46,206 nt of DNA from Chara braunii (GCA_003427395.1 BFEA01000649.1:592192-638397), one strand, 5' to 3'; counted from the stretch's first letter, positions 20,481 through 30,367 are shown. Notes: generated from the letters alone by a model not told the origin. Numbers and translations are program-made.

Positions 20481-20812
20481 ACCGGGCCTGCGCTAAAAAT
20501 AGCAGCAGTCCCGACCTCGGGATACGAACAGTCAGTCCCACGCTAAAAATAACGTGGGACTATGCTAATTTTAGAACGGGACTGGTGCAGGCCCAGTCCC
20601 CGGTAGATGAACAGTCAGTCCCACACTAAAAATAGTGTGGGGCTGTGCTAATTTTAGAACGGGACTGGCGCAGGCCCAGTCCCTGGTAGACGAACAGTCA
20701 GTCCCACGCTAAAAATAGCGTGGGACTGTGCTAATTTTAGAACGGGACTGGTGTAGGCCCGACTTTGGAATACGAACAGTCAGTCCCGTGCTAAAAATAG
20801 CACACGACCCTC
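20481..20812. repeat. 83-bp tandem array with covarying hairpins
   Basis: Four units spaced 83, 83 and 82 bp (anchors ACAGTCAGTCCC at 20528, 20611, 20694, 20776) follow a partial fifth. Each holds a hairpin with invariant loop-side CTAAAAATAG and a changing stem: GTCCCACGCTA/TAGCGTGGGAC in unit 3, GTCCCACACTA/TAGTGTGGGGC in unit 2, GTCCCGTGCTA/TAGCACACGAC in unit 4, and CTGCGCTA/TAGCAGCAG in the leading partial unit. Paired changes keep the stem. A second hairpin, GGGACTGG/CCAGTCCC, and the palindrome CTAATTTTAG lie in each unit. Located in what would be the U3 part of the LTR of element 1. Confidence 0.88.
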
Positions 20813-21451
20813 TCTTTAATTATTCGGGCCTGGCTGTTCATCTATATGACTTCTTAGGGTTGTCCCTTCTCTGGCCAAATTATGCGGCTAAGTCGGTCTG
20901 GTCCCAACCGGTCAAACTTGAATATCTCACTAACCCTTGGTCCGTTTCTGGTGCCGTTTGGAACGGACCCCACTAAATGGCCCATTGCGGTGGCGTCAGT
21001 GCAGTCCAACGGGGACGATTCAGGTCTTCGGAGGACCGTACTGCCGCGTCGTCTTTCACTTGATTTCGGCTTACGGGAAATTCAACCGCCACGTTAGGGT
21101 CCAGTTTGACCATGACTGTGGACGTCCCTAGGAGCGATTTAGACGCAGTGCGGGGTTGACTGCGGCGAGTCATTTTCCGCTGCTGCGCCGCACCGTCTTC
21201 CGACAACCATACCAAACCCCATTCTTGGCGTCCTCGCCAGGTCCGGCCACCATAAAGGCTTAATAATTTACTCATTCTCACCATTCGGACTCGAACTCGC
21301 ATCGTCGAGCGTGCGGCGCTGTTATGCTCTTGCTATTGCTGCTGCCTTCATCGTTCTTGACTTACTTGCGCTCTTATCACACTAGCGCTCATCGTTACGC
21401 AACGCTTATCGTCGCGCAACGCTTATCATCACGTAGATAATCAGTTTTGCC

Positions 21452-21958
21452 ATGGCGCCAAAGACACGAGGCTTGGGCCCTGGACGTGGGAGAGGAGGTC
21501 GACAGGGGAAGGCGCCAGATCGACTGATCGATCTGACATACGAAGGGGAGAGATCCGAAGAGGAGGAGGAGAAGGTGAGATGGGGAGGAACGCGCTTGCG
21601 CCATCGCTCAGAGGACCGGCGCGAGCGCACGCCGTCGCCTAGATCTATGATGTACTATGCGCATAAATACGACCAACGCTACGACGCTTCACCTCCACGC
21701 TTCGATCCGCCTTCTCGATCATACCCTCCTCCATATTGTCCTTCTTCCTCTTCTCAGCCTTATCCTCGCGAGCGCACCGTCCTGCCACAGCCGCCTCGCC
21801 CTGCGCCACCGCCGTTGCCATGCGCACCAGATCCGCCCATCGCTCATCAGGCTGCGCCGCCCAATTATCGCTTGTGCCTCATACTTGCGTTGTTCTTCAT
21901 ATACCAACTTGAACTAAGCGGCCTTGTATGCTATCTGATATATAGGGGAATTATATAA
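21452..21958 (+). CDS. Antisense ORF, Arg/Pro-rich, 168 residues
   Basis: The frame starts at GCCATGGCG, a strong eukaryotic start context. It encodes a basic GRGRGGR segment (residues 8-20), an acidic EEEEE patch, an RS/PRS segment, a tyrosine- and proline-rich middle (ASPPRFDPPSRSYPPPY; QPPRPAPPPLP) and a hydrophobic tail from about residue 141 (LCLILALFFIYQ). The tail looks like either a membrane segment or intron read-through. It runs opposite to gag-pol. Antisense ORFs between pol and the 3' LTR are known in the Tat lineage of plant Ty3/Gypsy elements, and this could be such an ORF, or a captured host exon. By my LTR boundary it lies inside the LTR; if the LTR is shorter, it lies between pol and LTR. 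No known domain. Confidence 0.45.
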   Translation: MAPKTRGLGPGRGRGGRQGKAPDRLIDLTYEGERSEEEEEKVRWGGTRLRHRSEDRRERTPSPRSMMYYAHKYDQRYDASPPRFDPPSRSYPPPYCPSSSSQPYPRERTVLPQPPRPAPPPLPCAPDPPIAHQAAPPNYRLCLILALFFIYQLELSGLVCYLIYRGII

Positions 21959-22616
21959 ACTATATCCCCAATCATCAGGGTGCTCGCCCGCTAGGGCTTG
22001 AGTGCTCACTCAATAAGGCATGGACCACTGGTCCAAGCCACCATCAAAATCAAGAAGGAATTAGCCTTATTAGACTTGCGTGGTGCAATCACCGCACGAG
22101 AGTATCATGACTACTCATGCAGCCCAATCATACTAACAATCCCGTTCCCTTGCATCACTGGATCAGCCTCAATCTCAAGTCAAACCTTTCATTAAGTTTG
22201 GCCTCATGCATCATCATGATCGATCCTCAATCTTAGACCTGACCCTATCGCTAGGTCTGGTCTAGCAGTCCAAGTCTCAATCCTGGCCTGCATATCTCAT
22301 CATCATTGGATCAGTCCATCTCATCCATACTGCCCATCAATACAGCACAATCCTCATCGATATCTCAGCCACGGGCGGCTATGGGACCAATCATCGAATC
22401 CAGGATCATCCAGATCATCTATACCGAAGGCTGCCTCATAAGGGGTGAACATACCAAACCCCTTTCTCTTTGTCTGCCAGCTCTGTGCCTCTCATTGTCG
22501 GGTCATACCAAAACCCCGTTGTCTTCATCTGGTTGTAGAGTAACTGCAAAACAGATATCAAGTCATGCCTAAAAAAAAGACGAGAAAAAGATCTCTCCTA
22601 AAAACCCTTGCCAACA

Positions 22617-22638
22617 CCCCTTCCTCACTCACTCTCAG
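22617..22638 (-). promoter_or_regulatory. Candidate polypurine tract of element 1
   Basis: Read on the minus strand the sequence is purine-rich (GAGAGTGAGTGAGGAAGGGG) and is followed directly by TGTTGG, a plausible LTR start. The polypurine tract primes plus-strand DNA synthesis in LTR retrotransposons. It contains three T residues, so it is imperfect. Confidence 0.45.
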
Positions 22639-24130
22639 AGTCTTACCTTTCGGCCTTCCGAGAGTGCCCCCGCTCGCCCTGGTGGGCTCCTCCGCTGACC
22701 CAGCCCGGCAAGCAGAGCAAAGTCAGTCATGATTCTCAGTCATGGTGGTCCGCCTACCCTCTGAGCCCTTGCTCAAAACAGCTCACGGGGAGCCGCACAC
22801 CCCTTCATGAAGCCCTCACTCCGATGAGTGCAGGCCCATGGCGCGGAAGCTCTTTAGTCGACTTCAGAACCTCCGTCTACTCGCTCGACTTCTTTCTAAC
22901 GCCCGACTCTTGCTACTATGAGGGAGCCAGCCAACACCCAAACAGACACTGCTGGTGAGTCAGAGCGAGTCCACAATTAAGCTTTGCAACAGTGGGATAG
23001 GAGACCATAATGACCCTGTTGCAAGCTGGGATGTGGATACCTGGCTTGGCTCGGCGCCAAGGGAATCCCCTGGAGACACTGCGCCCGAGAGACACCCCGA
23101 TCAGAGTGATTGTAGGAGTCCACCACCTTCATCAGCCAAATGTCGGATTTAGACTGGGAGAGGCTCAGGATGGCTCCTTCCTTTCTAGCAGGCGGACCAG
23201 ATCACCATACGATGACCTGAGGAACGGCTAGCCACCCTGGGGTTCGGAGTTATCTGCCACTATGGCTCAAACACCCCGCTGACCCAGCTAGCCTTTGGAC
23301 CTTGAGAGAACCTGCTTCAGGAAATCATCTCTTGCTCAAGAGGCCAGTTGAAAACTCTCCACCTCTTCATGAAGGACGCAAATGCTGACACCGCAGGGGA
23401 CGCCACTGTGGATAGACTCTCGTCGGGGAACCGTTGCGAGAGCCCGACGGCTGCAGTGGGAACACTCCTTCCAGCATGAAGAATGCAGCGAGCCTCAATC
23501 CGCTGCGATGCTAAGTGATATTTGCCCGATCACATGATCGGACAGATCACTCCATCGATTATGACACATAACTGATTACCTATCCCTTTAGAGCTTGGTA
23601 GCGTTTAGCCGCGAAGACCCGTCTGGAGAGGAACCCCATCTCGGCGATGCTGAGTCCTTTGCCAAGGGAATACTTCAGTAGGCTAAATGTGACCCTCTTT
23701 TAGAGATAGCTAATCAATTTGTGCCAGATGATGCTTGGCAATTCTCCTTACGCAATCGTACTAGAAGGTTGACCCATCAACTGAGCGCTGACTTATGAGA
23801 GGAAGAAAATAGATTTTACTTTATCCCACAGCCATTCATTTCATAAATGTCATTCAGACTAAATAAAATACAATAAGAGGCAAGAACTGAAATTCCATAA
23901 ACTGGCTCCTTATCCCCCAGGCATGTCCCTGAACTGACACATGACAAGCCAGATACAATGCAATGAACTGAAATTTTAAAAGTTTAACTCACAATCATAC
24001 AAAACTGGGGCCAATCTGGACCCGGCAGACACATAAGTCCACCAATGAGCCGAGTCATCATAGGCTGCTCGTATCCAGCTCCGGCATCTGAAATCATACC
24101 ATAATCATAGCAACCGACTGTCGGCTGCAG
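22639..24130. other. Non-coding 3' region of element 1
   Basis: No protein-like frame on either strand. An imperfect inverted repeat occurs near 23417-23453 (CTCTCGTCGGG / CGAGAGCCCGAC). In element orientation this is the untranslated stretch between the minisatellite and the polypurine tract. Confidence 0.5.
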
Positions 24131-24850
24131 CTGGCGGCATATGGGCCACGTCCCAACACATAATCATCATCGATAGCTGGCGGCTCACTAGCCACGTCCC
24201 AACACATAATCATCATCGATAGCTGGCGGCTCACTGACCACGTCCCAACACATAATCATCATCGATAGCTGGCGGCTCACTGACCACGTCCCAGCACATA
24301 ATCATCATCGATAGCTGGCGGCTCACTGGGCACGCCCCAACATATAATCATCATCAACTGTAGCTGGCGGCAACACTGTCCACGTCCCAACAAATAATCA
24401 TCATCAACTGTAGTTGGCGGCACACTGTCCACGTCCCAGCAAATAATCATCATCTGTAGCTGGCGGCACACTGTCCACGTCCAAGCGTAAAATCATCAAC
24501 TGAAGCTGGCGGCACATTGTCCACGTCCCAACGTATAATCATCATCTGAAGTTGGCGGCACACTGTCCACGTCCCAGCATAAAATCATCAACTGAAGTTC
24601 GCGGCACACTGTCCACGTTCCAGCGTAAATCATCATCCGAATCTGGCGGCACACTGTGCACGTCCCAGCGTATAGTCTCTGAAGCTGGCGGCACACTCTC
24701 CACGTCCCAGCATATAATCTCTGAAGTTGGCGGCACACTGTCCACGTCCCAGCATATAATAGACCCCGCGATTAGCGACACTCTCACCACGTCCCAACCG
24801 ATGCTGAGGGCACACTGGCCACGACTCAGCATGTCCAAGCTGATGTTAGA
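24131..24850. repeat. 46-bp minisatellite, about 15 units
   Basis: Units of 46 bp (some 42, 45 or 49) containing CTGGCGGC, ACTGTCCACGTCCCA and ATAATCATCATC. The first four units (24131-24320) are nearly identical and spaced exactly 46 bp; those to the right are more diverged, a gradient expected if amplification is recent at the left end. It lies just past the integrase stop. Minus-strand ORFs across it are periodic artefacts. Confidence 0.93.
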
Positions 24851-24920
24851 CGGCTCACGGACCTCGCCTCATCGCTCTGCCCGAACTCGAAATCAAATCT
24901 GCATCTCTAAGTATGAATTT

Positions 24921-26253
24921 TCAGAGCCGGGAGCCGGATACTATACCATGGAATCTTGTGCCATCCATCTTTGCTAGCTCATAGGCCTTGCCTTCCACCT
25001 CTCTGATGATCCTGAATGGTCCCATCCATCTGGACTCTAGTCTCTTGGTCCACTGTGTCCCAAGAGATGTATCATGCAGAAGTACAATATCTCCGACCTG
25101 AAGTCGTTCCTTCCTGATGTACCTCTTGCAGTTTCATCGTGTCTGATCAGATAATCTGTTGTCTGACATAATTTTGGTGGCGTCAACTATGGCCTCATCC
25201 ACTTCCTTAATCTGCTTGATCCTCAGCCTCAGCAACTTCTCTGTGGAGTATGACTCTCTCTGCGCCTCATGGGATGAGGTCTCAACCAGGTTCTCAATGA
25301 GAGACGTAGCATATCTGCCATACCAGAGTGTAATGGGCGCATAACCTGTAGTCCGCTTGATAGTCACATTGTCAGCATAGACAGTCGCCCTCAAGAAAGA
25401 TGGTCAGTTCTCTGATCCTGGCTCCAAGTCTGAACATGAGTTTCCTTACCATCTTGTTCTTGAACTCTGATCCCTGATCAGCCACAAACTCACGTATGAA
25501 CGGGTACCTTAGGTAGATTTCCTCGATCCAATCTGCCACTGCCTTTGCGGTTTTCTTACGGATGGTCTTTGCTTCAACATAACCAGACATATTATCTCTC
25601 ATATTTAGTACATATTTCATTCCATCCTTACCAGGTGGCGTAGTAATTAGATCAAGTTGAACAGTACTGCCAGGTTCAACAAGAACAATGGGGTATAAGG
25701 GTTCAATCAATCTCATAGATGACCTTTTCTGATAGGCTTCACATGACTTACAATATCTCATAACCATATGCCTTAGACCATCCCAGTGATATAGTCGAGA
25801 TACTTTATAGTATGTAGCATCAGCACCCCTATGACCCCCTGTTAGACCCTCATGCCGTGTGGCGATCACCTCTAGTTGCCTTTCCTTACCACACACTACT
25901 CCCAGTGGCGGTAGTCCTTCCTTTGCATCCACAAAAAGGTGACCCCTACGCAGCCTAAAGGTTCTCTTTGTTTTCTCATGGTAGAATTCATCCAACAGAT
26001 TACTGCTCATTACCATACCGATCCTCTTATATTCCCCATCATATTCATTCTTCTTAAATCTCTCCTCATCGTCCTTATCTTGCTCCTGGTTATCCGACTC
26101 TTCCTCTATCTCATTCAGCCTTCGTTCAGCCATCCTTGAACTAACTGCCAACTCATGAGCTGCAACAGCAGCTTGTTCTACCATCCCATACCATCCTTCC
26201 TCCTCATCCTCTCGAGTTAGAAGGTAATGGAGGTAAGAGTCTTCCTTTTCTCC
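24921..26253 (-). pseudogene. Integrase of element 1, catalytic Glu region deleted
   Basis: Integrase inserts the cDNA into host DNA. The N-terminal zinc-binding HHCC set is present (residues H111, H118, C145, C148 counted from the Met at 26184; YCKSC visible). The core has the first two catalytic aspartates in VQLDLITT (D178) and VADQGSEF (D236). The frame then breaks at about 25390, and the next frame begins in ADNVTIKRTTGYAPITLWYG, which normally lies beyond the third catalytic residue. The segment holding the glutamate (about 60 residues) is therefore deleted. The C-terminal domain follows in the new frame after a TGA (25134-25136), with QVGDIVLLHD and the GPF motif (25014-25022), ending at 24921. 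No chromodomain seen. Upstream it is separated from RNase H by a single in-frame TAG (26254). Confidence 0.92.
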
Positions 26254-28031
26254 CTAGCAGTCTTCCCTGCTCGTTGCTATGGCTGAAGCTGTATAACAAC
26301 TAGGAGCTGGAGGTAGTCCTTCATCATCGTCTTCCATAAGGAATTCGTCAACGAAGGGTGCCTCCTCAAGAGATTCATCATCTATTGATCCCCATTCTAC
26401 GCGGCTCAGCCCATCGGCTCGATTCTTTTCAGTAGGTACCTTTTCCAACACAAAATCATACGTCCATATGTGTGCTATCCACCTACTAACTGTAGCATCT
26501 ACTTGTTGATGCCTCTTAACAGCTCCGATTACTGCCGTGGAATCTGTTCTTAGGATGAATCTCCGCCCCATAACATAGTGTCTAAACATCCAGAGACAGT
26601 GCAGGATTGCCAGAAGCTCCTTCCTGAACTGAATATAGCCTCTCTCAACCGAATTAAGGGTGCGGCTTTCAAATCTAAGTGGCCTTTCTTTACCATTCTC
26701 ATCTCGCTGCAGGAGCACTCCTCCTAATGCTATCGGGCCGCCGCCGGCTTCGATGATGAAGGGCCTCTCCTTTTCATCGTCGAAGTAGGGTACTCCTAAT
26801 AAGACCCCGCCTTCTCTTAGCTTATCTTGAAGTACCCACGTAGCCTTCTCTCTTTGGTCAGACCACTCTAAGGTAGCTCCTTGTCGCACCATTTCTCTAA
26901 GGGGCTCGGCTATCTTGGCAAACCCGCGGATGAAGATCCGCCAGAAGCTACAGACCCCTAGGAAACTCCTTACTTCTCCAACCATTTTTAGAGGCATAGG
27001 CCAGTTTAGAAGTTTATCCACTTTCTTCGGGTCGGGGCTCCTTCCTTCTAGGAAGCACCTAAAACCCAAGATCGTTACCTCCCTTTGGAACAGTAGTGAT
27101 TTCGGCCCGCTGGCTGTTAGGTTGTACTTAGCTAGCCTTTATAGTACTTTTGCTACTCCCTGTGCATGTTCCCATACGAACCGCCTGACTCGACCATTCA
27201 CTAAAGTCTTATCTTTTTTCTTCGGTCCTTTAACTTGATTGTCATCAATGTATGGGAACGTAACCTCTGGGCATATGTCCTCTATGACCTTCAGCATGTC
27301 TCGTTGGACTACCGCGACCCCATTCGTCCACCCTTGAGGCGCCACACACATTTGTATGAGGCCTCTACGTGTATGCACGACAGTCATAGGTCGACTAGTA
27401 GGATCTATCGGGAATTGATCATTAGGGAGTAGATGTTCCTTCCGGCAAAAGACTAGGCCAATAGATCCGCGTTGGGTAAGCTACCCGCATCGCGAACCGT
27501 TACCAAATTCAACTTTTGCAAGTTCTGTATCCAGCGCAGGCCACCACCTGGCTTCCAAAAACAAAACCAGTGATTGGCGTAAGCTCCATCAGCTGGTTTC
27601 GCAACGTTGGAGGCGATCTTCTAGTTTATGTACTCCATTACCTCTTTTTCTTCCTTTTGGGCATATTTCGTGGGTCTGTCATTCCAAGGAGTGTGAGGAA
27701 CGGTCCAGATTTCGACCATCTTGATCATGTCAACTTCCAGTCGTCCCCTTTCCTCATCATTAAAAGAAAAGGCACCACTGTACTTCTGACATAATTCATA
27801 TATGAAAACCTTCTCAGCCGGCAGAAGGAAGTCACCGGTTCCTACCTTCATTATCTTGAACCTCTCTGGGGTAATTCTCCCTCCTTTTAATGCAGCCTCT
27901 ATTAATCTTTTAATTATCTTTTTCTCCTTCTCTAATGCCTCATTGTAATCTTTCTCTATCAAAACTGTCACCGGATTCTTCGTAACGCCCTTGCGCTTAT
28001 ACTTCATCTTAGATCCGGTGACTATTTTCCT
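26254..28031 (-). pseudogene. Reverse transcriptase-RNase H of element 1
   Basis: This part copies the element RNA into DNA and degrades the template. The start has WTVPHTPWNDRP typical of the pre-RT linker. The palm follows with WFCFWKPGGGLRWIQNLQKL, QMCVAPQGWTN and the YIDD box (27241-27252). After IYSL the text jumps to DQFPIDP, so the LYSGY segment that carries the first catalytic Asp is deleted with a frame change near 27430. RNase H residues are E107, E151, D176 and D219 (counted from 27069); the first is Glu (FIIEAGG) where the family usually has Asp. In-frame stops are TAG at about 27621 and 27474, and TAA at 27139. FLGVCSFWRIFIRGFAKIA is the usual Ty3/Gypsy connection region. Non-functional as it stands. 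Confidence 0.93.
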
Positions 28032-28774
28032 AAAAAAAGACCAGTTGCACAGAAGGTGAGCTGCATCGTGCCAACTTTGGCTGCCCTCACAGCATCCTTG
28101 AATCCTTTCATCTCTCTCTTATCACCCAGCTCCTTCTCTTTATACAGGAGCTTGAGCATCTTCCCGATATCATTTACTCTAATTGTTGTCTTCTCGTCTA
28201 TTATTCCACTTTCTTTCAGTTTCGCCCGTACTTTCTCAACCAGCTTGTCAGATTCTCCATGCTTAAGAGAGTTAACATGTCGCTGATGACGAGGATGATG
28301 CCTATCACTTATCACAAAAGCCTGTTCTTGACCATTGTTAGGATCCTGGAGAGAAAGCGAGGCTGCCACATCATGGCCAAAGAACGCACAAACCTCCATT
28401 CTATGTAGGAAAGGGGCTCCGAGATTGCAGTCATGATCCAAGTTGGGGACCACAAAACAGAGGATCTCGGTCCGTAAAGTTCCAATCCGAATAGGCAAAT
28501 CATCAATGAAACCTTTCAAAGGTAGGAATGCAGCTGTATTGGAGAACTGGCGATTAGCCTTCCTGTCTATTCCCAGCCCACATGATCTCATCGTGGCCGA
28601 GGAAATAAGCACCATCTCGGCCCCAGAGTCTACTAGAGCTCTGACTTTTACATCGTTTACGGAGATATTCAAATATCCGCACGACATGTTGCCAAACCTC
28701 ATCTTGGTACCAGGCGGGGCTCTTAACATATGCTGAGGGAAGAGTCTTAGACTATTGATCTCTACCTTCCGCCT
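28022..28774 (-). CDS. Aspartic protease region of element 1
   Basis: The retropepsin-type protease cleaves the Gag-Pol polyprotein. The catalytic DSGA motif sits in VRALVDSGAEMVLIS (28620-28640 approximately), preceded by MRFGNMSCGYLNISVNDVKV, the usual strand before it in Ty3/Gypsy elements. The frame lies one base behind gag and is open from 28774, overlapping the gag stop by about a dozen bases; no slippery sequence is seen there, so the shift is probably a one-base loss in a G run. It ends at TAG 28022-28024, three codons after a TTTTTTA. The 100 residues after the protease fold are charged linker. Confidence 0.88.
   Translation of the reverse strand, partial: RRKVEINSLRLFPQHMLRAPPGTKMRFGNMSCGYLNISVNDVKVRALVDSGAEMVLISSATMRSCGLGIDRKANRQFSNTAAFLPLKGFIDDLPIRIGTLRTEILCFVVPNLDHDCNLGAPFLHRMEVCAFFGHDVAASLSLQDPNNGQEQAFVISDRHHPRHQRHVNSLKHGESDKLVEKVRAKLKESGIIDEKTTIRVNDIGKMLKLLYKEKELGDKREMKGFKDAVRAAKVGTMQLTFCATGLFLGK
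28031..28037 (-). promoter_or_regulatory. In-phase T TTT TTA slippery heptamer
   Basis: On the minus strand the protease frame reads CTT TTT TTA GGA AAA TAG. The heptamer T TTT TTA is in the X XXY YYZ phase, and a -1 slip leads straight into the open RT frame (AGG AAA ATA GTC...). A lost T in an original T8 run would give the same picture. Confidence 0.5.
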
Positions 28775-30342
28775 TCAACCATCTTCTTAAGTTCTTCCCT
28801 AAACTTGGGTACCCAGGCTACAGCTTCTTTCCACGATAGGGTGATCTCGGTCTCCTCAAGTAGCTTCTTTACTACTTCATCTATCGAGATCCCTTCCTCG
28901 GTCTCGGATTTCAAGTCCACCCTTCTCTTCTTCCCGATAGCTTCCTTTTTTTTCATTTCCTTCGCTAGGTCCTTGGTCCCATCGATCAGCTGCTCTAACT
29001 TTCTCTGAGCCTTCTGCTGATTTTTCTCTTCGACCTCCTTTTGGCTGATATGGGATACATTCAGGTTTTGACTTCCAAGATTGTCGTCTCGAGCCACTAT
29101 CTCCGGAGGTAGCATACCATCAAAGGTGATAACATTAACCCTAACCTTCTTCTTTTTATCCTTGTTGGCCTTAGTCTTTTCTAGGATTACTGCTCGCACC
29201 CCTCCCTTGACTCGGAAGTCTATCTTGTTCCAATTGGCATCACAGATGTGTCCATACACATTCTTCTTGACAATCCCTTCTTCGAGCTCTTTCTCTAACG
29301 TCGGACACCGGGTTAGAGTATGGCCTTCTTCATTACAATAATAACATCAGAAGGGACGATCTCTCTTTTGTCAATCTCGACTCTTATTATCTTTCTTCCA
29401 ATCCCGGTCGCGCTTCTTCTTTTGCCTCTCTTTTCTCCTTTGCCTAACATCTTCCTCATCACTACTCTCGCTCTCACTTTCACTCTCTTCCTTTTGCTTC
29501 TCCTTCTTTCTTTCTTCCTTACCTTCTTCGGTTCCGACTAGAGCTTGAGTTGTTGGGGCAGGAAGGGTTATCTTTTCGAAGCTACCAAGCTTAACAAGAA
29601 GACCAAGGATCTCCTCGGCCTTCAAGTTTCCTCCCGTAACTACTTCAACATTTCCTTCTCTTGCTTTAGTTATTGCTTTCATCTGTTCCAGAGACCATTT
29701 CCGATTTGACACCAAAGGTAGCTCTCGGACCATCTCAACTACTTCATCCCACTTCAGAGGGTAGTGAGCAGCGCGGCTTACCCCACTCTTTCTTTCATCC
29801 TCTGCAAAATTTGTTAGCAGGACATGACACTTCTGAGCCTCATCTAGGAAGGGTACTCTCCGCGCAACCCGCTCAAAATCCTCTAGGAATTGATCGAGGG
29901 TTGCATACTTAGAACGTCGCACTTCCAGCAAATTTTGCATGGTCGTTGGGACGTCGTACTTCGCATATTCCTCCAGCATCTTTTGTCTAACCTCGACCCA
30001 TGCTGTCAACCCTTGTGTCATTTTTGTCACCGACACCCTCATCTTTGGTTCAACATAGGCCAGTAGAGCCTTCAACTTTTGTTTGTCAGACCAACCGTGG
30101 CTCATACCAAAGACATGATAATCTTCCAAGAACTCTCTGACCTTGGTTCCGTCAAAGCAGGGTATGTTCTCTGGAGGTACCTTGGCTCTCGGAAGATCTA
30201 ACCGGACATTCATAGTGCCGATCTCGGTCTTCATGGCGTCTATCCTGTTCAACATTTTTTTTAGAACAGCGGTAGTGGTCACTTCTCCGTCCCCTGTGGA
30301 GGAACTAACACGGTTCTGCCGTGCGTCTGGTCCTCTGACCAT
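28762..30342 (-). pseudogene. gag: gag of element 1, two in-frame TGA stops
   Basis: Gag forms the virus-like particle and binds the RNA. I chose the ATG at 30342; a TTG opens the frame slightly earlier. The capsid-type region has CFDGTKVREFLEDYHVFG, then LTAWVEVRQKMLEEYAKYD, typical of Ty3/Gypsy Gag. A long acidic/basic stretch (EESESESESSDEED, RQRRKERQKKKRD) precedes the nucleocapsid. TGA codons at 29371-29373 and 29347-29349 interrupt the frame right before a CCHC zinc knuckle, CYYCNEEGHTLTRC (29305-29346); the frame then stays open to 28762. Both TGAs are what CGA would become by C-to-T change. It follows the accessory ORF array with only about 25 bases between. Confidence 0.92.
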
Positions 30343-30367
30343 CTTGCCTAGTTTACTGGTCAAGCTC

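Larger units (their letters stand above)
15544..22616 (-). mobile_element. Retrotransposon 1, left (3') LTR, giant
   Basis: The left border TGTCGCGCCCCCACTGCTTC is identical to the start of the right LTR at 33689. The two copies align from 15544 to about 17785 against 33689-35980 at roughly 93% identity. Read on the minus strand, the LTR would begin TGTTGGCAAGG (plus-strand CCAACA ending at 22616) right next to a polypurine tract, and end GCGCGACA, giving TG...CA ends with a short inverted repeat. The right border is my best candidate rather than proven, because the other LTR is interrupted before it reaches this part. The inferred length of about 7.1 kb is very large for an LTR. It contains two minus-strand ORFs, one small ORF, an antisense ORF, five tandem arrays and a patch of ambiguous bases. 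Confidence 0.6.

Noticed and set aside
21270-21310. tRNA-like GGACTCGAACTCGCATC text
   Set aside because: It resembles a T-arm on the reverse strand but no acceptor or anticodon stem can be paired; the same holds for GAGTCGAACCCGC near 98.
24131-24850. CRISPR array
   Set aside because: Regular spacing, but spacer and repeat cannot be separated: the whole 46-bp unit is conserved, and the context is a eukaryotic retrotransposon.
24277-24977. Several ORFs of 60-141 codons on both strands over the minisatellite
   Set aside because: Peptides repeat VDSVPPTS / GGTLSTSQ with the 46-bp unit in all frames; not a gene.
24921-25133. Chromodomain at the integrase C-terminus
   Set aside because: The frame ends soon after the GPF motif and no aromatic-cage residues follow, so chromovirus placement is not supported.
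28762-28777. Programmed -1 frameshift between gag and protease
   Set aside because: The overlap is about a dozen bases and contains no X XXY YYZ heptamer; a one-base loss in GGG explains it better.
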